Assembly (NCBI RefSeq): GCF_017086445.1
Contig: NZ_CP070968.1
Coordinates: 3,162,001 to 3,226,000 of the forward strand
Direction of reading: 5' to 3'
Source of the DNA: Brevundimonas fontaquae
GTDB taxonomy: Bacteria > Pseudomonadota > Alphaproteobacteria > Caulobacterales > Caulobacteraceae
DNA length: 64,000 nt
Shown: piece by piece, positions 47,703-57,541 of the stretch
Position numbering within the stretch: position 1 is the first letter of the stretch
How the letters are laid out: each line of letters starts with the position of its first letter
The notes under the pieces: model-generated
Database searches by the model: none
Told to the model about the DNA's origin: nothing
What the model saw: the letters and a program-made list of their open reading frames with translations, nothing else
Made by a program: the position numbers and the translations under genes

Positions 47703-48530
47703 TTAATCCGCCGCCGTCACCGCCGTTTGAACCTTCAGCGCCTGCACCGTCTCGCGCACGTCGTGGACCCGCACCATCCGCGCCCCGCGCCGCGCGCCTT
47801 CCAGCGCCAGGGCCAGTGACCCGCCCAGCCGGTCGGTTGCCGCGACCGCCGTCGCATCGATGGCCTGGATCGTGCGCTTGCGGCTGGCGGCGTACAGCAC
47901 CGGAAAGCCCAGATCGACCAGCGCCCGCAGCCGCGCCGTCAGCGCCAGATTGTGCGCCAGGGTCTTGCCGAACCCGATGCCGGGATCCAGCCAAACCCGC
48001 TCACGCGCCACGCCCGCCGCCATCGCCGCCGCGGCCCGCCCGCGCAGATAGTCCCGCACTTCGACCACCACGTCGTCATAGCGCGGGTCCGCCTGCATCG
48101 TCCGGGGTTCGCCCTTCATGTGCATCAGCACCACGTCGCAACCCAGTTCGGCCGCGACCGCCGCACTGTCGGGCGCATGGCTCAGCGCCGTCACGTCGTT
48201 CCACATCGTCGCCCCGGCCGCGACGGCGGCGCGCGCGACGCCGGGCTTCATCGTATCGATGCTGATCGCCCCGCCCCACCGCGCGCGGACGCCGGCGATG
48301 ACCGGCGCGACCCGCTCGATCTCCTCGGCCGCGCCCACCGGCTCGGCCCCCGGCCGCGTGCTCTCGCCGCCGATGTCCAACACGTCCGCCCCGTCCGCGA
48401 CCAAACGCATGGCCTGGTCCACCGCCGCCTCGACCGAGATCCACCGCCCGCCGTCCGAGAAGCTGTCGGGCGTGACGTTGACGATCCCCATGACCTGAGG
48501 CCGTCCCGGTGTTTGACTTTCATGGGCCAT
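47703..48530 (-). CDS. folP: Dihydropteroate synthase
   Basis: A 275-residue TIM-barrel enzyme of folate synthesis that joins p-aminobenzoate to the pterin. Marks: MGIVNVTPDSFSDGG, LDIGGESTRPGA, ISIDTMKPGVA, LMHMKGEPRTMQ, DPGIGFGKT and the final SRK and VHDV segments. Drug-site residues could not be judged by eye. Confidence 0.96.
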   Translation of the reverse strand: MAHESQTPGRPQVMGIVNVTPDSFSDGGRWISVEAAVDQAMRLVADGADVLDIGGESTRPGAEPVGAAEEIERVAPVIAGVRARWGGAISIDTMKPGVARAAVAAGATMWNDVTALSHAPDSAAVAAELGCDVVLMHMKGEPRTMQADPRYDDVVVEVRDYLRGRAAAAMAAGVARERVWLDPGIGFGKTLAHNLALTARLRALVDLGFPVLYAASRKRTIQAIDATAVAATDRLGGSLALALEGARRGARMVRVHDVRETVQALKVQTAVTAAD

Positions 48531-48616
48531 GGGACCAGCCTGTAGCCGTGATCGCGCATTTCGTCAGCCAGGCTCGACGCCTTTCCCACGCGGGACGCCT
48601 CGTCGCAGGCGACTGA

Positions 48617-48652
48617 CCCGGAACGGCCGCGCGCCCATCGCCCCGTTCCGGG
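48617..48652. repeat. 10-base inverted repeat between folP and the Rnk-like gene
   Basis: CCCGGAACGG (48617-48626) and CCGTTCCGGG (48643-48652) are exact complements across a 16-base loop in the 202-base divergent gap. A second, shorter one follows (CGCCGCAC 48681-48688 with GTGCGGCG 48701-48708). Either may be a regulator site or mRNA structure. Confidence 0.4.
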
Positions 48653-48732
48653 CATTGATCTGAACCCCACTCCTTTTCGCCGCCGCACGACGCCACGCGC
48701 GTGCGGCGTCCCATGCCGTCTGCGAGCCCGCC

Positions 48733-49143
48733 ATGACCAAATCCACTCTGCCCCTCCGCCCCGACATCTTTCTCAGCGCACAGGACCACGATACCCTGTC
48801 GCGCCTGGTCGGCGACATGCCCGGCGACGGCGTGGCGGGCATGCTTCAGGAGGAACTGGAGCGCGCCGTCATCTGCGAACCGGGCGACCTTCCCAAGGGC
48901 GCCGTGCCCCTGAACCGTTGGCTGCACTATATCGACGGCCGCGCGTCCGATCCGCGCCGCATCCAGATCGTCCTGCCCGCAGACGCCGACATCGATGCGG
49001 GCAAGGTCTCAGTCCTGTCCCACGTCGGCGCAGGCCTGATCGGCCTGATCGAGGGCCACGCCATCGCCTGGACCGACCCCTCCGGCGCCGCGCGCAGCCT
49101 GACGCCGGTGATGATCGAGGACGCGGAAATCCTGCCCGCCTGA
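48733..49143 (+). CDS. Rnk/GreA-C-terminal-domain protein
   Basis: A 136-residue protein. Residues 45-130 (VPLNRWLHYIDG, RIQIVLPADADIDAGKVSVLSHVGAGLIGL, IEGHAIAWTDPSGAARSLTPVMIE split) match the FKBP-like C-terminal domain shared by GreA/GreB and Rnk, the regulator of nucleoside diphosphate kinase. The N-terminal 40 residues lack the long GreA coiled coil. It likely binds RNA polymerase without cleavage activity. It is convergent with ftsH and shares the terminator between them. Confidence 0.82.
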   Translation: MTKSTLPLRPDIFLSAQDHDTLSRLVGDMPGDGVAGMLQEELERAVICEPGDLPKGAVPLNRWLHYIDGRASDPRRIQIVLPADADIDAGKVSVLSHVGAGLIGLIEGHAIAWTDPSGAARSLTPVMIEDAEILPA

Positions 49144-49162
49144 TCCCCAGCGGCCGCTCATG

Positions 49163-49195
49163 AAAAACCCGCCGGGAGAGCGATCTCCCGGCGGG
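49163..49195 (-). terminator. Intrinsic terminator of ftsH
   Basis: On the minus strand CCCGCCGGGAGA and TCTCCCGGCGGG form a 12-base perfect stem with a 4-base loop, followed by TTTTTC. It lies 25 bases past the ftsH stop. The same stem may stop plus-strand transcripts of the Rnk-like gene, although there the T-run is missing. Confidence 0.92.
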
Positions 49196-49219
49196 CCCAT
49201 CTTCAGATCAGGCCTTGGT

Positions 49220-51175
<1,956 letters not shown>

Positions 51176-51261
51176 TGAGGTCCTCGGTCGTCCGCGACCC
51201 CGGTGGGATCGACGGTCTGGATGTGTCTGTCTGGGAAAATAGGGGCTTAATCAGCGTTACG

Positions 51262-52512
51262 CTATCGGGTGGCGGAAATCAGGTCGTCTTCGTGCGTCGT
51301 TTCGTCCAGCGCCAGCCTGAGCCGTTCCGCGACAAGGCCGCGCCGTTCGACCCCTTCGCCTGCAAGAACCGGGGCCACCGCGTCGTCCCTGATCAACACA
51401 GGCCAGGCCCCGCGCGTCGCCGCCGGCAGCCGATTGATCTCGGCCCTGTCGGCGTCCGACAGGCTGGCCAACCGCCCCCGCGCCGGAACCACAGACCAGC
51501 CGGGACGATCGGCGCAGAAGACGAACCGCCCGTCCCACACCGCCTCGACGCCGGGCGTCAGCGCCAGCGGCGAAATGTCTCGGCGGCGAAGTTCGCCGGC
51601 CTCGCGCATCAACCGCGCCGTCGCGCCGACAGCCTCGATGCGCGCCCCGCACAGGGTCGCCGCGAAATCCTCGCCCGCCTTCAGCCGCGCCATCAGAGCT
51701 TCCAACCGCGCACCCCGAGGCGGCGTCGATCCGCCGCCGACGCAGACCAGGGCCGCCGCCAGCGCCCGCGCGCCCACGTCCCGATCCACACGCACCATGG
51801 CCTCGCCGTCGATGATCGATCGCGCCCCGGTTTTCGACGGCGCCTGATTGATCAACCGGGGCGTCGCGCCCGCCAGCGCCTGCCGCGCCCGGCTGCGGCC
51901 GAAACGGGGATCGGCGTTGGCGGGATCCTCGATCCAGTCGGCCCCCTGCGCCGCCAGCCAGTCGCGCAAGCCCGCCCGCCGCTCGCCCAGCAGCGGCCGC
52001 AACAGCATCAGGCCGCGACCCTCGGGCCAGGCCGGCGACGGCGACCATTCGCGCACCCGTCCCAGCGTCGAGCCTTCGCTGCGCATCAGATCGGCCTCGG
52101 CGATGTCGTCGGCGGTGTGGGCGAACAGGACGACCGAGGCCCCCGCCTCGCGCGCCGCATCGGCGATCAGCCCATGCCGCGCCGCCCGCGCCGCCGCCGT
52201 CAGACCGGTCGCGGGCTTGTCCGCATCCCAGCTCAACCCGCGCCAGTCGGCCCCGGCGTTCCGCGCCGCCCCGGCCGCAAAGTCGGTCCAGCGGCCGCTG
52301 TCCGCATTCAGCCGATGATCGACGGTCAGGGCCAGCACCGAACGCCCGCGCGTCCGCGCCCAGTCTGTCGTCAGCCGCAACAGGGCGATGGAATCTCCGC
52401 CGCCCGACAGGGCCAGCGCCAGCGGCCGGCCCGTGTCCCGCGTCAGTCGCGCATCCAGCCGCGCGAAGGCTCGCGCCGTCAGATCGTCCCCAATCGCTGG
52501 GCTGGGCGTCAG
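51262..52512 (-). CDS. tilS: tRNA(Ile)-lysidine synthase, probable non-ATG start
   Basis: A 416-residue N-type ATP pyrophosphatase that makes lysidine at the wobble base of tRNA-Ile(CAU). The PP-loop SGGGDS is at residues 36-41 when read from CTG 52512; later family marks are VDHRLNADSGRW, FAHTADDIAE and WIEDPAN. Between the in-frame stop at 52594-52596 and the PP-loop there is no ATG, GTG or TTG. The first such codon (TTG 52380) comes after the loop and would remove it. CTG 52512 overlaps the cpoB stop as CTGA, like the usual ATGA coupling; ATT 52494 is another candidate. The coordinate of the start is therefore inferred. Confidence 0.85.
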   Translation of the reverse strand: MTPSPAIGDDLTARAFARLDARLTRDTGRPLALALSGGGDSIALLRLTTDWARTRGRSVLALTVDHRLNADSGRWTDFAAGAARNAGADWRGLSWDADKPATGLTAAARAARHGLIADAAREAGASVVLFAHTADDIAEADLMRSEGSTLGRVREWSPSPAWPEGRGLMLLRPLLGERRAGLRDWLAAQGADWIEDPANADPRFGRSRARQALAGATPRLINQAPSKTGARSIIDGEAMVRVDRDVGARALAAALVCVGGGSTPPRGARLEALMARLKAGEDFAATLCGARIEAVGATARLMREAGELRRRDISPLALTPGVEAVWDGRFVFCADRPGWSVVPARGRLASLSDADRAEINRLPAATRGAWPVLIRDDAVAPVLAGEGVERRGLVAERLRLALDETTHEDDLISATR

Positions 52513-53354
52513 GCGCAGGAACCCGTGGTCTTCAACTGCGCCGCCCGCGCCTTTTGCGGGTCCGAGGCGGCGGGCGCATAGCGACGCGTGAATTCAGCCA
52601 GGGCCGCGCACCCTTGCGGCTTCCTCTGCGTGGCGAACAGGGCGTCGGCCAGTTTCAGCGTCGTATCCGCCGCCCAGCCGATGCGCGGCCAGTCCTTCAG
52701 CGCGGCGGCGTAATAGGGCACCGCCCCCGCCTTGTCGTTCGCCGCGACCCGCAGGTCGCCCAGGCGCGAGTTGGCCTCACGCGACTGCGGCGTATCGGGC
52801 CAGGCTGCGATCACCGTTTCCAGCGCCCGCTCGCCGCGTGGCTTGTCGGTCGACAGCAGGGCCACCGCCGCCGCCAGGTCGCGCGTCGCATCGCCGGTCG
52901 GCGAGGTCGCCTCGATCGGCGCATTCAGTTCGGCCTGGGTCTCCAGCTTCTGCAACCGGCCCTCGGCGTCCGCCAGACGCGTCTTCAGCGTCTCGTTCTC
53001 GCGCGTGGCCTCGTCCAGTTGGAAGGTCAGCCGCTCGTTGTCGCCGTTGATCCGGCGCACCGTGGCTTCCAGATCGCCCAGGCGTCGGTCCATCAGGGCG
53101 AACTGCCCCTGCAGCGTCACCACCTCGGGGTCCGGCTCGACCAGCACCGGCTGGCCGGCGGCGTTTCTCTGGGTCAGGGCGCGCTCAAGCCGCCGCACAT
53201 TGCGGTCCAGCTGGTCCAGGCGGCGATTGTCCCACTCGGTCCGCTCCATGATGTTGGGCTGGGCCTGCTGGGCGACCGCGCCGCCCCCGATCAGCAGGAC
53301 GCCAAGGGCGGCGGCGGCGAGGAGATGAACGCGAGAGATCGAGAGCTTGGTCAT
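52509..53354 (-). CDS. cpoB: Cell division coordinator CpoB (YbgF)
   Basis: A 281-residue periplasmic protein: signal peptide (to AVAQQ, about residue 29), an N-terminal coiled coil (residues 40-140, RRLDQLDRNVRRLERAL and DEATRENETLKTRL), and a C-terminal TPR domain (residues 160-270). It links outer-membrane constriction by Tol-Pal with septal wall synthesis. ATG 53354 begins the signal peptide; the frame upstream is only antisense to the DUF3667 gene. Confidence 0.9.
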   Translation of the reverse strand: MTKLSISRVHLLAAAALGVLLIGGGAVAQQAQPNIMERTEWDNRRLDQLDRNVRRLERALTQRNAAGQPVLVEPDPEVVTLQGQFALMDRRLGDLEATVRRINGDNERLTFQLDEATRENETLKTRLADAEGRLQKLETQAELNAPIEATSPTGDATRDLAAAVALLSTDKPRGERALETVIAAWPDTPQSREANSRLGDLRVAANDKAGAVPYYAAALKDWPRIGWAADTTLKLADALFATQRKPQGCAALAEFTRRYAPAASDPQKARAAQLKTTGSCA

Positions 53355-53395
53355 CCGTCTAGCTTTCACCGATTTGGGGCCGCCGCAAGGCCGAG

Positions 53396-54535
53396 CTAGT
53401 GGCCGAGACCCAGATAGACGATGGCCGTGACGAACAGGCCGACCACGATGTTGCAGAACACCAACAGCGCGATCGTCCGCCACAGGGCCGAGAACCAGGA
53501 CAGCGAATAGGCGCCCTTCATCTGGGCGAACACATGCACGGGCACCGCGAGCAGGCCCAATGTAATGACGATGCCGCCCAGCCACCCGGCGATCGTCGCC
53601 GACACCACCATCAGCATCAGCAGCATGGCCATGAAGGTCAGCGAATACAGAACGAACACCCCGTGGTCGTACAGGGTGAAGCCACGCTTCCACAGGAACA
53701 GCAGGGCCACGAACGGGATGGACAAGGGCACCAGCAGGAAGGCGAACTTGTACATCGTCTGCTGCAACTTATAGACCGCCAGGTCCGGATTCTGCAGCTT
53801 CTTCAGCACCGTGGCGACGACGCCGTGCCCCTCCTTATCGGCGTCCTTGCCCATGACCTTGATCTTGGTCTCCCCGGCTTCTTCGGTCGCCATGTCCTTG
53901 ATGCTGGCCTGCCAGCTGCCGGGCTTCAGACCGTCGGCGCGGCCGTCGCGCTGCTCGACCTCCAGCCGGGCCAGGGCCGCGCGGCGGTCGTCGACCAGCT
54001 TCTGTCCGGCGTTGATCGCCATCTGCATCGTCGGGTCCGGCTGGGCGCCGCTTTCCGTCCGCATCTGGACCAGGGCCTTTTCGGCCTCGGCCAGGCCGAC
54101 GCGCTGGGACGCGATCCGTTCGGCCAGGCCCGCACCGCCGGCCTTTGACTCGGGATGCGGCATGAAGCTGAGCGCGAAGAACATCACGAACAGGGTGAAA
54201 AGGAAGATCGCCAGCGGCGAGACATAGCGCGTGCGCTTGCCTTCGACCCATTCGCGCGTCAGTCGGCCGGGGTTCAGCCACAGCAGCGGCAGGGTGCGCC
54301 AGATACGGGCGTCGAAATGCATGACCCCGTGCAGCAGCTCTTCGCCCAGGTGCAGCAGGCTGCGATGGACATGGGTCGGCTGGCCGCAGTTTGCGCAGAA
54401 ATTTCCGCTGGTCTCGGCCCCGCAGTCGGAACAGACGCCGTGGGCGTGATCCTCGCCCGCCTTGCCCGTCGGCTTTTCGATCGCGCCCGCCGCCAGGCCG
54501 CTCGTGACGACCGCGCCCGCCCCTTCGATATCCAT
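53396..54535 (-). CDS. DUF3667-type zinc-ribbon membrane protein
   Basis: A 379-residue protein. Residues 34-51 hold a zinc ribbon (CSDCGAETSGNFCANCG), followed by HRSLLHLGEELLHGVMHFD and NPGRLTREWVEGKRTRYVSPL, the DUF3667 core. Then come one helix (about 107-127), a charged loop of about 130 residues with coiled-coil character, and four more helices. Function unknown. It sits between pal and cpoB, a place usually without a gene in Tol-Pal clusters. Confidence 0.78.
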   Translation of the reverse strand: MDIEGAGAVVTSGLAAGAIEKPTGKAGEDHAHGVCSDCGAETSGNFCANCGQPTHVHRSLLHLGEELLHGVMHFDARIWRTLPLLWLNPGRLTREWVEGKRTRYVSPLAIFLFTLFVMFFALSFMPHPESKAGGAGLAERIASQRVGLAEAEKALVQMRTESGAQPDPTMQMAINAGQKLVDDRRAALARLEVEQRDGRADGLKPGSWQASIKDMATEEAGETKIKVMGKDADKEGHGVVATVLKKLQNPDLAVYKLQQTMYKFAFLLVPLSIPFVALLFLWKRGFTLYDHGVFVLYSLTFMAMLLMLMVVSATIAGWLGGIVITLGLLAVPVHVFAQMKGAYSLSWFSALWRTIALLVFCNIVVGLFVTAIVYLGLGH

Positions 54536-54599
54536 TCGTTGATCCCCCGATCCCTGTGACGACGTTCTTGCCGCCGGCCCGGCGTCAGGACAAGCGCGG

Positions 54600-54635
54600 A
54601 AACGAAAAGAGGCGCCGACCCTGCGGCCGGCGCCT
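54600..54635 (-). terminator. Intrinsic terminator after pal
   Basis: On the minus strand AGGCGCCGGCC and GGTCGGCGCCT form an 11-base stem (one G-T) with a 4-base loop, followed by CTTTTCGTTT. It begins 28 bases after the pal stop, so the DUF3667-cpoB-tilS genes downstream probably have their own promoter. Confidence 0.85.
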
Positions 54636-54662
54636 CCTTCAGATCAGCCGATCAGCCGGTCG

Positions 54663-55226
54663 TCAGCGCGGCGCGCCCGAGACGATGGCGGTGTGGGCGT
54701 TGCGGTTGCGGGCGAAGGCGTCCTCGTTCGAGCCTTCCGCGATCGGCCGCTCCTTGCCGAAGCTGATGGTGTCGATCCGGCCGGCCGGAATGCCCCGGTT
54801 GATCAGATAGGTGCGCACCGATTCCGCACGGCGGGCGCCCAGCGCCAGATTGTATTCGCGCGTGCCGCGTTCGTCGGCGTTGCCTTCGATGCGGATCGTC
54901 ACGGACGGATAGCGTTGCAGCCACTGAGCCTGGGCGTCCAGGCGCGGCATGGCCTCGGGACGGACCTCATAGGAGTCCAGGTCGAAATAGATGCGGTCGC
55001 CGACGTTGACGACAAAGTCCTGTTCGGTGCCCGGCGCGGCCGAACCCATGTTTCCGCCGGTCACCGGACCGGTGGGCGCGGTCGGATAGGCCGGGCCCGT
55101 CGGTTGCGTCGTGCCGTCGTTCGGACCGGGCACGCCGGTCTCGACCGGGGGCTTTCGGGTGCAGGCGGCCATGGCGGCGACGGCGCAGCCGACCATCGCC
55201 AGTTTGAGAATGCGGGAAGTCTTCAT
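54663..55226 (-). CDS. pal: Peptidoglycan-associated lipoprotein Pal
   Basis: A 187-residue lipoprotein: signal peptide with lipobox ending in C22 (AMAAC), a Pro/Gly/Thr-rich linker, and the OmpA-like peptidoglycan-binding domain (YFDLDSYEVRPEAM, IEGNADERGTREYNLALGARRA). It anchors the outer membrane and binds TolB. Confidence 0.97.
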   Translation of the reverse strand: MKTSRILKLAMVGCAVAAMAACTRKPPVETGVPGPNDGTTQPTGPAYPTAPTGPVTGGNMGSAAPGTEQDFVVNVGDRIYFDLDSYEVRPEAMPRLDAQAQWLQRYPSVTIRIEGNADERGTREYNLALGARRAESVRTYLINRGIPAGRIDTISFGKERPIAEGSNEDAFARNRNAHTAIVSGAPR

Positions 55227-55367
55227 GGGGTCGTCTCCTGACGTATCGTTTCTGGCAAGGGGGCGGGCCTCAAGCTTGGCTTTACTGTCTGCCTCGGGCG
55301 ATTTTTCGACGCCAGAGGTGATAACGCACAGTTGAGCTTTAAGGCTCCGACGGTGTCGGTGCGGCGT

Positions 55368-56732
55368 TTAGGCCGGGCAGCTGTCGGCGCCCTGGTTCAC
55401 GCCCAGATTGCTCGGGCCGCGGTCCAGCAGCGGCGACCAGGCCGGGTCGGTCCCGCGTCCGTTATAGCCCGCCTGCGACACCACGCGCCCCGACAGGTCT
55501 ACGGTCCACAGACGCGTGTCGCCGCCCGGCGTCTGGCGCGCGAACATCACGTAGCGGCCATTCGGCGCCCAGTTCGGCCCCTCCTCGAAATAGCTCGAGG
55601 ACAGGATGCGCTCGCCGGAGCCGTCGGCGTTCATCACCCCGGTCGAGAACCGGCCGCCGCCCTGTTTGGTGAAGGCGATCAGATTGCCGGTCGGGCTCCA
55701 GGACGGGGCCGTATAGATGCCGCCGCCGCGCGAAATCGGCCGCTGGCCCGATCCGTCCGACCGCATGACATACAGCCGCGCCGACCCCGAACGGTCCGAG
55801 GTGAAGACGATCTGGCTGCCGTCCGGGCTGAACGACGGCGAGGTGTCGATGCCCGGGTCGCTGGTCAGGCGCGTGATCTGGCGGCTGCGCAGATCCATCA
55901 CATAGACGTCGGTGTTGCCGCCCCGGATGATCGAAAACGCAATCTTGTTGCCGTCGTTGGAGAAGCGCGGCGCCAGCACCTGACCATCGAACTCGCCCAA
56001 GCTCTCGCGGCGGCCGGTCGTCAGATTATACAGGTAGATGCGGCTGTAATCCTTGCCCAGCGCCACATAGGTGATCTCGTCCGGCTGGGACAGCGAGAAG
56101 CGCGGCGACATGATCACCTCGTCGCCTTGCGTCAGATAGGTCGGGTTGAACCCGTCCTGATCGGCGATGGTCAGGCGGTTGATCCGGTTCAGCTGCGTGC
56201 CCTCCTCGGACACGAAGATCACGCGGGAATCGAAGAAGCCCGCCTCGCCGGTCATGCGCTGATAGATGACGTCGGAAATCTTGTGCGCGATCCGGCGCCA
56301 TTGCTCCTGGGTCGCGGTGAACTGATAACTGACCAGCTGGCACTGGCGGTAGGGATCATAGAGGCGGAAGCCTACGTCCAGCCTCCCGTCGCCGCGCGTC
56401 GTCACCCCGCCGTACAGCACCGCCTGCGCCCCGATCTGGGTCCACTGAGGGAAGTTGGGCGCATTGGCCAGCGTCAGCCCGGTCTCGATGAAGCTGGACG
56501 GGTTCAGCGGCTCGAAGAAGCCCGACCGCTTCAGATTGGCGCTGACCACATTGGAGATGTCCGACCCGTGCGTCCCGGCGAACGGCACGACCGCGATCTG
56601 AAGCGGGCGCAGCACGCCCTGATCGATCTCGACCTCGACTGGCTGGTTCTGCTGAGGCGTCTGCGCCGCCGTCGTCAGAGGAGCCGCCATCGCGACAGCC
56701 GCCACGGAGGCCAGAAGAAGGTTCAGACGCAT
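55368..56732 (-). CDS. tolB: Tol-Pal system beta-propeller protein TolB
   Basis: A 454-residue periplasmic protein: signal peptide (to TTAAQ, about residue 23), an N-terminal alpha/beta domain (VPFAGTHGSDISNVVSANL), and a six-bladed propeller with repeats such as GNKIAFSIIRGGNTDVYVMD and SPDGSQIVFTSDRSG. It binds Pal and TolA. 141 bases separate it from pal. Confidence 0.97.
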   Translation of the reverse strand: MRLNLLLASVAAVAMAAPLTTAAQTPQQNQPVEVEIDQGVLRPLQIAVVPFAGTHGSDISNVVSANLKRSGFFEPLNPSSFIETGLTLANAPNFPQWTQIGAQAVLYGGVTTRGDGRLDVGFRLYDPYRQCQLVSYQFTATQEQWRRIAHKISDVIYQRMTGEAGFFDSRVIFVSEEGTQLNRINRLTIADQDGFNPTYLTQGDEVIMSPRFSLSQPDEITYVALGKDYSRIYLYNLTTGRRESLGEFDGQVLAPRFSNDGNKIAFSIIRGGNTDVYVMDLRSRQITRLTSDPGIDTSPSFSPDGSQIVFTSDRSGSARLYVMRSDGSGQRPISRGGGIYTAPSWSPTGNLIAFTKQGGGRFSTGVMNADGSGERILSSSYFEEGPNWAPNGRYVMFARQTPGGDTRLWTVDLSGRVVSQAGYNGRGTDPAWSPLLDRGPSNLGVNQGADSCPA

Positions 56733-56839
56733 CAGATGCTCCCATAAGTCTCGAAGGATCGCCGCCCCTTATCGCCGGGCCGTTCGACTTTCGCCAGCTT
56801 CACGGGGAATGGGGCGACATTCGGGACAAGCGCGATCAT

Positions 56840-56860
56840 TGATGCGTGATGCGTGATGCA
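56840..56860. promoter_or_regulatory. Tandem 7-base repeats upstream of the VapB-like gene
   Basis: TGATGCG-TGATGCG-TGATGCA lie end to end, finishing 13 bases before the antitoxin ATG at 56874. They may be the operator for self-regulation of the pair. Confidence 0.4.
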
Positions 56861-56873
56861 TTATCTTGCGTCC

Positions 56874-57101
56874 ATGCGCACCACCCTCGCCATCGATGAC
56901 GACGTGCTGAACGCCGCACGAGCCATCGCGGTCCATCAGGATCGCACGATCGGCGAAGTCGTGTCCGAACTGGCGCGACAAGCGCTGCAAAAACGGCCGA
57001 CGACCGTCCGGTTTCGCGACGGTGTCCCGCTGCTGCCTGATCGGCCAGGACCAATGGTCACATTGGAAGACGTCAATGCGCTGCGCGACGAGTTGCCTTG
57101 A
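56874..57101 (+). CDS. VapB-type ribbon-helix-helix antitoxin
   Basis: A 75-residue protein with MRTTLAIDDDVLNAARAIA, a strand-helix start typical of ribbon-helix-helix antitoxins, followed by GEVVSELARQAL. The C-terminal part (FRDGVPLLPDRPGPMVTLEDVN) binds the toxin in this group. ATG 56874 starts the strand; an ATG at 56853 would lie inside the tandem repeats. It overlaps the toxin gene by 4 bases. Confidence 0.85.
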   Translation: MRTTLAIDDDVLNAARAIAVHQDRTIGEVVSELARQALQKRPTTVRFRDGVPLLPDRPGPMVTLEDVNALRDELP

Positions 57102-57541
57102 CCTATCTGCTGGACGTCAACGTGCTGATCGCCCTTGTCGATCCGCGTCACGTCTTTCATGACACGGCCAATATCTGGTTCCAGCGTGAAGCCGTCTCGT
57201 CATGGGCGACGTGTCCGATAACTGAAAATGGCTTGGTCCGCATCGTCGGCAACAGCCGTTATCGCAACCCGGTCGGAACCCCTTTCGAAGTCATTGGCAC
57301 CCTAAATCTTCTGCGTGACATGCCGGGACATGTGTTCTGGCCGGATACCCTCAGCCTGGCGGACGCCAGTGTTTTCGATGGTTCGGCGATCACGACGCCT
57401 GAGCAGGTCACAGATGCTTATCTGCTGGGGTTGGCGGTTTCGAACGGTGGGCTTTTGGCGACTTTCGACCGCCGCCTGTCGCCTCAGGCGGTCATCGGCG
57501 GGCGCGATGCGCTTCACCTTATAGCCCCGCCTCACGCCTAG
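57098..57541 (+). CDS. VapC-type PIN-domain toxin
   Basis: A 147-residue PIN ribonuclease starting at TTG 57098 (TTGA overlap with the antitoxin stop). The acidic active site is complete: D6 in LLDVNVLIAL, the Glu in ITENGLVRIV, and Asp residues in TDAYLLGLAV and ATFDRRL. VapC toxins cleave tRNA or rRNA; the target here is unknown. The pair lies on the strand opposite to the tol genes, between tolA and tolB, and its stop TAG shares the bases CTAG with the convergent tolA stop. Confidence 0.9.
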   Translation: MTYLLDVNVLIALVDPRHVFHDTANIWFQREAVSSWATCPITENGLVRIVGNSRYRNPVGTPFEVIGTLNLLRDMPGHVFWPDTLSLADASVFDGSAITTPEQVTDAYLLGLAVSNGGLLATFDRRLSPQAVIGGRDALHLIAPPHA

